From Gimesia sp. (GTDB taxonomy: Bacteria > Planctomycetota > Planctomycetia > Planctomycetales > Planctomycetaceae), in contig NZ_JAVJSQ010000029.1 in NCBI RefSeq assembly GCF_040219335.1, positions 496,001 through 560,000 on the forward strand: DNA of 64,000 nucleotides. Reading direction: 5' to 3'. The notes below the pieces were generated by a model that saw only the letters and a list, made by a program, of their open reading frames with translations, made no database searches and was not told the origin of the DNA. This document shows positions 57,088 to 64,000 of the stretch, in pieces. Numbering within the stretch: position 1 is the stretch's first letter; each line of letters opens with the position of its first letter. A program made the translations under genes and the position numbers.

Positions 57088-58158
57088 ATGGTTCGTGAGC
57101 CTGTAATTAGAGGGGAAGACGAGCCGGAAGATGATTTTTCCGGCAGTGGCGGGGGCTGGAATTCCGGCTATCTGGCCGATGATCCTGAATACGATGACGA
57201 ACTCAGGCCCCAGCGCTTAAGTGAAGTGGTCGGTCAGCGACAGGTCGTGGAACGCCTGGAGGTCTTCCTGGATGCGACCCGAAAGCGGAATGAGCCGCTG
57301 GGGCACCTGCTGCTGGATGGTCCGCCTGGTCTGGGAAAGACGACCCTGGCGTCCGTATTGCCTCGCGAACTGGGAACCGAACTGCAGATCACGTCTGGTC
57401 CTGCACTCAGTGCTCCCAAAGACCTGCTGCCTTACCTGACGAATGCCAGCCACGGTTCGTTCCTGTTTATCGATGAAATTCACCGAATGCCGGCGACTGT
57501 GGAAGAATTTATTTATCCGGCCATGGAAGATTTTCGGGTCGATATCACCCTGGGTGAAGGATTGAATGCCCGGACGGTGAATATGAAACTGCAGAAGTTC
57601 ACCGTTATTGGGGCAACGACACGGAGCGGTATGCTGACCGCGCCGCTGCGGGATCGCTTTGTCCGCCGCGAGCACCTCGATTTTTATGAAGACCAGGATC
57701 TGATCGAAATTGTGCGGCGGAATGCCCGCAAACTCAGAACACCGATTACCGACGATGCTGCTTTTGAAATTGCCCGCCGTAGCCGAGGCACCCCACGTAA
57801 GGCAAATAACCTGTTACGCTGGGCGCGGGACTTTGCGACGAGCAAGGCAGATGGTAATATTACCGATGAAGTCGTCAAGCAGGCATTTGACATGCTGGAA
57901 ATCGATCAGATCGGTCTGGAACGCCAGGATCGTCGGTACCTCGAGACTCTGATCAAGACATTTTCCGGCGGGCCTGCAGGAGTCCAGGCGCTGGGACACA
58001 GTCTGAATATCCCGGCTGATACGCTGGAAGATGAAGTCGAGCCGTTTCTACTGCGTTCCGGTTTCATTCAGCGTTCTCCCCGCGGGCGAATCGTCACGAT
58101 GGCGGCATTGGAGCATTTGAAGCTCAATCCCCCTGATGCGGGTCCCCTGTTTCGATAA
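57088..58158 (+). CDS. ruvB: Holliday junction branch-migration ATPase RuvB
   Basis: 356 residues from the ATG at 57088; an earlier in-frame start at 56956 would add 44 residues unlike RuvB. AAA+ motifs: Walker [11 protein letters not shown] (about 77-86), Walker [10 protein letters not shown], sensor [17 protein letters not shown], and the C-terminal winged helix ([16 protein letters not shown]). A 40-residue acidic N-terminus precedes the conserved [12 protein letters not shown]. RuvB drives branch migration with RuvA; neither ruvA nor ruvC is in this window. Confidence 0.95.
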   Translation: MVREPVIRGEDEPEDDFSGSGGGWNSGYLADDPEYDDELRPQRLSEVVGQRQVVERLEVFLDATRKRNEPLGHLLLDGPPGLGKTTLASVLPRELGTELQITSGPALSAPKDLLPYLTNASHGSFLFIDEIHRMPATVEEFIYPAMEDFRVDITLGEGLNARTVNMKLQKFTVIGATTRSGMLTAPLRDRFVRREHLDFYEDQDLIEIVRRNARKLRTPITDDAAFEIARRSRGTPRKANNLLRWARDFATSKADGNITDEVVKQAFDMLEIDQIGLERQDRRYLETLIKTFSGGPAGVQALGHSLNIPADTLEDEVEPFLLRSGFIQRSPRGRIVTMAALEHLKLNPPDAGPLFR

Positions 58159-58197
58159 GTTAGCACGCCTGGCGTCTCTGAACTGCAAAGAAGAACC

Positions 58198-60030
58198 ATG
58201 AGTTACTCTGTCACGTATGATTATGATGTCGTTGTTGTCGGTGCCGGCCACGCCGGTTGCGAAGCGGCTCTGGCTGCAGCCCGGTTAGGGGCGAAAACGG
58301 CTCTGTTAACCATGAACTGCGACACCGTCGGTCAGATGAGCTGTAACCCCGCCATTGGTGGAGTTGCCAAGGGACAGATCGTGCGAGAGATCGATGCGCT
58401 GGGTGGCGAAATGGGGCGGGTGATCGATGAGACCGGGATCCAGTTTCGGATGCTGAATCTTTCCAAGGGACCGGCGATGCATAGTCCCCGGGCTCAGGCT
58501 GATAAAAAGGCTTACCAGTTCTGTATGAAGTGGAAGGTCGAGCAGCAGGACAATCTAGCGTTACGCCAGGAGATGGTCAAAAGTCTGATTGTGGAACAGG
58601 ATCAGGTTACCGGAGTGCTGGTACACGGCGATGCCTGTTATCGAGCGCAAGCCGTAATCCTGACGACGGGAACTTTTTTGCAGGCGATTATGCATACCGG
58701 TGAAGCGAAAACCAAAGGGGGGCGCGCCGGAGAAGGGACCACGGGAACCCTGTCTGACAGCCTGGCCCAGCTTGGCTTTGAACTGCAGCGATTCAAAACA
58801 GGAACTCCCGCCCGTCTGAATGGAAGGACCATTGATTTCTCTGTACTGGAAGAACAGCCCGGTGATGAAGCACCGCAGCCGTTCTCTTATCTGACAGAGA
58901 AGCTGACACAGCCGCAGATGCCCTGCTATCTGACTGAAACCAACGACTACGTGCATCAGTTGATCAACGAGAATCTGCACCGCGCGCCCATGTATTCGGG
59001 GCAGATCAATTCGACTGGGCCGCGTTATTGTCCATCGATCGAAGATAAGGTCGTCCGGTTCGCGGAGCGGAATTCTCATCAGATCTTTCTGGAGCCAGAA
59101 GGACGTTACACCAACGAATATTACTGTAATGGGATCTCCACCAGTCTGCCTCGTGATGTGCAGGATAAGATGATTCATTCGATTCGGGGACTGGAGCAGA
59201 CCGAGATTATGCGCTACGGCTACGCAGTCGAATATGACTTCGCGACCCCGACGCAGCTCAAGCCGACGCTGGAGACGAAACGGGTTTCCGGTCTCTACTT
59301 CGCTGGTCAGTTGAATGGAACGACTGGTTATGAAGAGGCAGCCGGGCAGGGGCTGCTGGCCGGTTTGAATGCAGCTTTGAAGCTGGCTGGTAAAGAAGAC
59401 CTGATTCTGGATCGGAACCAGGCCTACCTGGGTGTGCTGATTGATGATCTGGTGACAAAAGGCGTCGATGAGCCTTACAGAATGTTTACTTCAAGGGCCG
59501 AGTTTCGACTGCTACTCAGACAGGATAACGCAGACCGCCGGATGACACCGCTGGGACGGAAAGTAGGCTCGGTCGATGATGAACGCTGGCAGAAGTACCA
59601 GGCGTATGAAGCCGAGATTGACCAGGTCAAACAGTTCATTCAGGGAACCCGTTACCAGGGGAACACGCTGGAGGAATGGCTGCGTCGACAGGACACAGGC
59701 TGGGAAGAAATCTGTGAAATTGCTCCGGCCCTCAAAGAGATGCCGCTTTCGGAGAGAGCCATCAAACAGACGCTGATTGAGGTCCAATACGCTGGTTATA
59801 TCCGTCGTCAGACTGCAGAAATCGAAAAGCAGAAGAACGTAGAGACACTGCACATACCTGACCATATTGACTATCAGCTGGTCCCCAACCTGAGAAATGA
59901 GGCCAAAGAGAAGCTGAGTCGTGTCAAGCCGCGTAACATTGGACAGGCAGGAAGGATCAGTGGAGTGACTCCCGCCGATCTGACGGTTCTGGTGCTGTAT
60001 CTCAATAGCAGCAGCCGCCTGGCGACCTGA
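58198..60030 (+). CDS. mnmG: tRNA uridine-5-carboxymethylaminomethyl modification enzyme MnmG (GidA)
   Basis: 610 residues, normal length. The FAD loop [18 protein letters not shown] is at about 13-30; [56 protein letters not shown] and the late [14 protein letters not shown] block follow. With MnmE it modifies the wobble uridine of several tRNAs. mnmE is not adjacent here. It starts 39 bases after ruvB and may be co-transcribed with it. Confidence 0.96.
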   Translation: MSYSVTYDYDVVVVGAGHAGCEAALAAARLGAKTALLTMNCDTVGQMSCNPAIGGVAKGQIVREIDALGGEMGRVIDETGIQFRMLNLSKGPAMHSPRAQADKKAYQFCMKWKVEQQDNLALRQEMVKSLIVEQDQVTGVLVHGDACYRAQAVILTTGTFLQAIMHTGEAKTKGGRAGEGTTGTLSDSLAQLGFELQRFKTGTPARLNGRTIDFSVLEEQPGDEAPQPFSYLTEKLTQPQMPCYLTETNDYVHQLINENLHRAPMYSGQINSTGPRYCPSIEDKVVRFAERNSHQIFLEPEGRYTNEYYCNGISTSLPRDVQDKMIHSIRGLEQTEIMRYGYAVEYDFATPTQLKPTLETKRVSGLYFAGQLNGTTGYEEAAGQGLLAGLNAALKLAGKEDLILDRNQAYLGVLIDDLVTKGVDEPYRMFTSRAEFRLLLRQDNADRRMTPLGRKVGSVDDERWQKYQAYEAEIDQVKQFIQGTRYQGNTLEEWLRRQDTGWEEICEIAPALKEMPLSERAIKQTLIEVQYAGYIRRQTAEIEKQKNVETLHIPDHIDYQLVPNLRNEAKEKLSRVKPRNIGQAGRISGVTPADLTVLVLYLNSSSRLAT

Positions 60031-60193
60031 AATTTTCCGTTCTGGAAGAATATTTCTCATAACTCATTGTGAATGTGTCAGTTCTGTGCTGCGCACTGTT
60101 TAACTGTCTGATTAAATGGTCGTTGAAATAGTACGATTTCAGCCTGCCCGACTTTCTCTAAGTTCATGTTTTGTACATGTTTATTTCAATAAA

Positions 60194-60224
60194 TTGGTCA
60201 ACCGAGCGAATGCGTGTTGACCAA
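60194..60224. promoter_or_regulatory. Inverted repeat overlapping the -35 box (candidate operator)
   Basis: TTGGTCAAC at 60194-60202 and its exact complement GTTGACCAA at 60216-60224 with a 13-base spacer; the right arm contains the -35 box. A protein binding here would compete with RNA polymerase. The excisionase-type HTH of the next gene product is one candidate. Confidence 0.6.
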
Positions 60225-60244
60225 ATCGTCAGAATAGATACAAT
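60217..60244 (+). promoter_or_regulatory. Sigma-70-type promoter for the response regulator gene
   Basis: TTGACC (60217-60222) and TACAAT (60239-60244) with a 16-base spacer, each one base off the consensus. Confidence 0.6.
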
Positions 60245-60596
60245 CGGAATTATTGATAATACTGGTAAAGTCAAGCGGTATTGAAAGTTTTGGCGTTTGG
60301 ATCCATGTGGGATACCTGTGACGTCTGGCCAATCAGTAGCGTTTGGCAAGTGACGGGCCACAGAACTGCACCTTGGAGGATGCGGTTTTTTATCGCTTTA
60401 CCTGAATTCAGTTGACTGGATTCAAGTGAATAGATAAGAGGCTGATTATGGAGATGTCAGTTTCAGGCAGGTTGATCAGTGAACGGGTCACTGTGGCACC
60501 TGCGCAGGGGCTCGGTTATTGCATGTCGTAATAACCTTACAGCGCTTGGTCTTTCCCGCTCAACAGGGTCGGGTCTTCAAAGGATGGATGAGCAAT

Positions 60597-61178
<582 letters not shown>

Positions 61179-61252
61179 ACCAGGGCGGTCATCGGTTTCA
61201 TGACGATCGGAAAACGTCCGGTCGTCGTGGAGACTGCTGCAGGGAGTGTCAG

Positions 61253-62473
61253 ATGTCGAGCGAGACCGGTGGCGTAGAGACTCACTTACCGGCTGTCATT
61301 TATCGACGTCTCTGGTCATTGATCCCCACGCGCTCACTGGGATCGACCATTTGTGAACTCGCTTCAGTCTGGTGTGAAGCAACAGGTTCCGCTGCCGTTT
61401 ATCTGGGGGTACTGAAGTCAGCGCCCTCTCAGTTTTCGGCTGCTGTGCTCCATGCTTCAGAGCAGGAAGCCTCTTGTGTGCAGCGTGAGATTGTTCCCGT
61501 ACTTCCCGGGACTTCCCGCGAAGAACAACTGTACGCCTTGATGAATGAGGCTCATGCTTTTGCCGAGATTTCGGATCAACCTGCACGCGCTTATTATCAG
61601 GCCTGTCATCGGGAGACGATGCTGGGCCTGTTTCTATTTACTCCCAGTATGAGAGACGGGTTTGATCTTCTGGTTTCTGAATTGCTGGATGTGAGTCAGC
61701 GTCTATTGAGTCAGGCCTTGCTACAGGGAGAATCTGGTTCAGGGCAGGCGGCTTCCACACCGGAATGGATTCTCCCCGATGCTGATAAGCTGGAAGCGAT
61801 GGCGGAATTTGCCGCCGGGGCCGGACACGAAATCAATAACCCCGTAGCGACCATCGTCGGGCGGGTGCAGATGCTGCTCAAATCAGAGACTGACCCCGAA
61901 CGTCGGCAGGCCCTGTCGACAATTGGCGGACAGGCTTACCGGGTCAGGGATATGATTGGTGATGCGATGTTGTTCGCACGTCCGCCTGCTCCCCGACCCG
62001 AAGCATTGTCGCTCTCACAAACGATTGACGACGTGCTCACAAGTCTGCAGGAAGAAATCAAACAAGGGGGAGTACAGCTTGAGGTCAACGTTGCTGAGTC
62101 GCTTTCTTTGCACGCAGATGAGATACAATGGAAAGTCGTGTTGAGCAATCTGCTGTTGAACAGTCTACAGGCGATGGAAGCAGGTGGGCAGATCAAGATC
62201 AGTGCGTCCCCGCTTGAGACGGAGTCAGGGCCATTCATTCACTTGAGGGTCATCGATGAAGGGGCGGGTCTGACAGAGGAAGAGCGCATCCACCTGTTTG
62301 ATCCATTTTACTCGGCTCGACAGGCGGGACGAGGGCTCGGGTTTGGTTTGTCCAAGTGCTGGCGGATTGCCACGCAGCACGGTGCTACGATTGCTGCAGA
62401 ACCCAACTCCGATCGCGGGGTGACCTTCCATCTTTACTGGCCCGCTGAGAAGCCAATTAACTCGGTAGCTTAG
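61253..62473 (+). CDS. Soluble sensor histidine kinase
   Basis: 406 residues without a transmembrane helix. The N-terminal 170 residues look like a GAF-type or other small sensor domain without clear ligand residues. HisKA: GAGHEINNPVATIVGR with His192 as the phosphorylated residue. HATPase: N box NLLLNSLQAM, DEGAGL, and GRGLGFGLSKCW. It should sense an intracellular signal and phosphorylate the response regulator encoded just upstream, though other partners are possible. Confidence 0.9.
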   Translation: MSSETGGVETHLPAVIYRRLWSLIPTRSLGSTICELASVWCEATGSAAVYLGVLKSAPSQFSAAVLHASEQEASCVQREIVPVLPGTSREEQLYALMNEAHAFAEISDQPARAYYQACHRETMLGLFLFTPSMRDGFDLLVSELLDVSQRLLSQALLQGESGSGQAASTPEWILPDADKLEAMAEFAAGAGHEINNPVATIVGRVQMLLKSETDPERRQALSTIGGQAYRVRDMIGDAMLFARPPAPRPEALSLSQTIDDVLTSLQEEIKQGGVQLEVNVAESLSLHADEIQWKVVLSNLLLNSLQAMEAGGQIKISASPLETESGPFIHLRVIDEGAGLTEEERIHLFDPFYSARQAGRGLGFGLSKCWRIATQHGATIAAEPNSDRGVTFHLYWPAEKPINSVA

Positions 62474-62646
62474 CCAGTTTCACATCTGCCGGCGGTGATT
62501 GCGCAGCGATCAGGCGTTTCTGGAAATCCTCGCTTGCGGTTCGGATGATGATCCGTTTCAATATGTTTTCACGAGAAATGGAACGTCTGATCTGACGCGG
62601 ACAGGCTCTGTCCCAATCTTAGAATCACTCAGCAGCCTGAGGGACG

Positions 62647-64000
62647 ATGGCGGCGACTCATTCACTTCTGATTATTATCACCAGCCTGCTGGGGCAGACC
62701 GCACCGATTGCGGAGGTGCCACTCAAACAGGAGCCGGCACGCTACCAGATTGAAGCCCCCAATGTGGCTGTGATCGACATTCCGGTGAGCAAGGTCACAA
62801 TCCGGGCGCTTAATCTGGATGGTAGTCTGGATACCGATTTTTCAGAGCATCCTCAGAAAGTTGTCGGTCTCGAGCTCTGGGTCCATGAAGTCGACACGGC
62901 ACTGCCGCCTTTTAAAAATGGAGTATTGGAGCTTAAAACGGATCTCGCTGAGAATCGAAAGGTCTACATTACCAGTGATGTGATCCGTGTGGATCCAGAC
63001 CAGCGCCGGTCAGGAGCTGTGGAAGTTTATCGAATTTCCAAATGGCTGAGCCTGTTACCTCCTTTGATTGCGGTGATACTGGCGATCTGGTTTCGGAATA
63101 TCATCCTCGCTTTGCTGGTCAGTATCTGGGTGGGAGCTGTGATCTTAGCGCATGGAAACCTGTTTCTGGGATTTGTGCATACGCTGGACACGTTCGTGAT
63201 CCATGAGATTGTCGAGCCAGGCAGTACCAGTTATTCCCACATGATGATCATCATGTTTACGATGTTCCTGGGAGCGATGGTCGGTGTGATGTCCGCAGGG
63301 GGCGGTACGGCTGCTCTGGTCAATCGTCTCTCCCGCTATGCATCAAAGCGAGAGCACAGCCAGGTTATGACCTGGTTTCTGGGGTTGATTATCTTTTTTG
63401 ATGACTACGCGAATTCGTTGCTGGTCGGCAGTTCAATGCGACCATTTACCGATCGGATGAAAGTCTCGCGGGAAAAGCTGGCTTTCCTGGTCGACTCAAC
63501 CGCGGCACCCGTTTCAGGAATTGCGATTATTTCCACCTGGGTTGGTGTCGAGATCGGATACATCGCAGATACCTACGCAAGTCTGGGGATGACCGGGGAC
63601 TACTATACGACCTTCTTATACAGTCTGCCTTACCGGTTCTATCCGTTACAGTTGCTGGCATTTGTCTGGCTGGTGGCTTACATCGGAAATGATTTTGGGC
63701 CGATGTTAAAAGCAGAAACACGGGCGATCGCTTATGGACAGTTGGTTCGTCCCGGGCGGTTTAACGTGACGGAAGTAGAGGGACACGCAGAAAGTGGCGA
63801 GCTCGCGAGACGCCAGTTGTTGCGGAATGCACTGGTCCCCCTGGTGGTATTACTGGGGCTCGCGATGATCGGACTCTGGTGGACAGGGACGATCGAGATT
63901 AACCGACTCAATCTGGAACGGGAACAGATGGGGCAGGCAGAACTCAAAGTCAATTTTCAAAATGTCCTTGAGCATTCTTCTCCCAACCGCGTACTGTTGA
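62647..64000 (+). CDS. NhaC-type Na+/H+ antiporter with N-terminal extension (partial, runs off window)
   Basis: At least 451 residues; the stop lies beyond the window. A signal-peptide-like start (SLLIIITSLLGQTAPIA) is followed by about 110 residues of soluble, beta-rich sequence (VTIRALNLDGSLDTDF), then membrane segments from residue 140. MFTMFLGAMVGVMSAGGGTAAL and FFDDYANSLLVGSSMRP with STAAPVSGIAIISTW are NhaC-family signatures with the conserved acidic pair in the membrane. NhaC antiporters exchange Na+ for H+, or related organic acids. The extra domain is not part of standard NhaC. ATG 62647 has GAGGGA only two bases away, so the exact start is uncertain. Confidence 0.85.
   Translation, partial: MAATHSLLIIITSLLGQTAPIAEVPLKQEPARYQIEAPNVAVIDIPVSKVTIRALNLDGSLDTDFSEHPQKVVGLELWVHEVDTALPPFKNGVLELKTDLAENRKVYITSDVIRVDPDQRRSGAVEVYRISKWLSLLPPLIAVILAIWFRNIILALLVSIWVGAVILAHGNLFLGFVHTLDTFVIHEIVEPGSTSYSHMMIIMFTMFLGAMVGVMSAGGGTAALVNRLSRYASKREHSQVMTWFLGLIIFFDDYANSLLVGSSMRPFTDRMKVSREKLAFLVDSTAAPVSGIAIISTWVGVEIGYIADTYASLGMTGDYYTTFLYSLPYRFYPLQLLAFVWLVAYIGNDFGPMLKAETRAIAYGQLVRPGRFNVTEVEGHAESGELARRQLLRNALVPLVVLLGLAMIGLWWTGTIEINRLNLEREQMGQAELKVNFQNVLEHSSPNRVLL

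Larger units (their letters stand above)
60031..60596. other. Long regulatory region before the response regulator gene
   Basis: 566 bases. It holds a promoter at 60217-60244, an inverted repeat overlapping its -35 (60194-60224), a short inverted repeat at 60249-60260 (ATTAT/ATAAT) and a 27-codon open frame at 60448-60531 with an AAGAGG site in front. The expected leader would be near 350 bases long. Confidence 0.55.

Overview
The window looks like a chromosomal piece of a planctomycete, probably of the Gimesia / Planctomyces maris type; this taxonomic reading is inferred from gene content. Pointers are three DUF1559 proteins with type IV pilin-like N-termini, a DUF1549/DUF1553 + DUF1501 pair, an EF-hand secreted protein, a hydratase/ceramidase-like secreted protein, tetrahydromethanopterin (H4MPT) C1-transfer genes in a bacterium, and a response regulator with an excisionase-type helix-turn-helix. 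Base composition is moderate and even. I see no insertion sequence, phage gene, CRISPR array, rRNA or tRNA.

Layout. 1-7.3 kb: a Sua5/YrdC-type gene cut by the window edge, a SAM methyltransferase, then a leftward set (DapA-family lyase, Mch, RimK-like ligase, inositol-monophosphatase-family phosphatase) centred on H4MPT C1 chemistry, a small zinc-ribbon gene, a DUF1445 protein and a cyclophilin. 7.4-20.6 kb: metabolic and housekeeping genes: 5-oxoprolinase/hydantoinase, BI-1 family membrane protein, MsrP-type molybdoenzyme, SthA transhydrogenase, RluA-type pseudouridine synthase, aconitase and a ceramidase-like secreted protein. 20.8-25.6 kb: a secreted HExxH protein with a lectin-like tail, a HEAT-repeat lipoprotein coupled to an unknown gene, and a GT87 membrane glycosyltransferase.

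25.7-35.9 kb is the most lineage-specific part: a five-gene leftward run (DUF1559, DUF1559, DUF1549/1553, DUF1501, EF-hand protein) with overlapping or closely spaced genes, a membrane PP2C phosphatase coupled to an 85-residue unknown, and a lipoprotein-DUF1559 pair. 37.3-43.3 kb is a fatty-acid block: rpmF-plsX-fabD, acpP, fabF and a ketosynthase paralogue that has lost the catalytic Cys and one active-site His; it ends at a strong terminator.

45-60 kb is an information-processing block, all rightward: a long structured leader, nusA-infB-rbfA, a degenerate HhH-GPD-like protein with a histone-H1-like tail, a large TPR protein, yebC, two tandem zinc-ribbon membrane proteins, ruvB and mnmG. 60-64 kb holds a response regulator, a soluble histidine kinase and the start of an NhaC-type antiporter with an unusual N-terminal extension.

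The observations I would follow first are the inactive-looking ketosynthase beside fabF, the H1-tailed HhH protein, the inverted repeat over a promoter in front of the excisionase-type response regulator, the DUF1559 protein lacking the prepilin cleavage glycine, and the paired zinc-ribbon membrane proteins that sit between yebC and ruvB. All functions rest on motif reading by eye; no database search was run.
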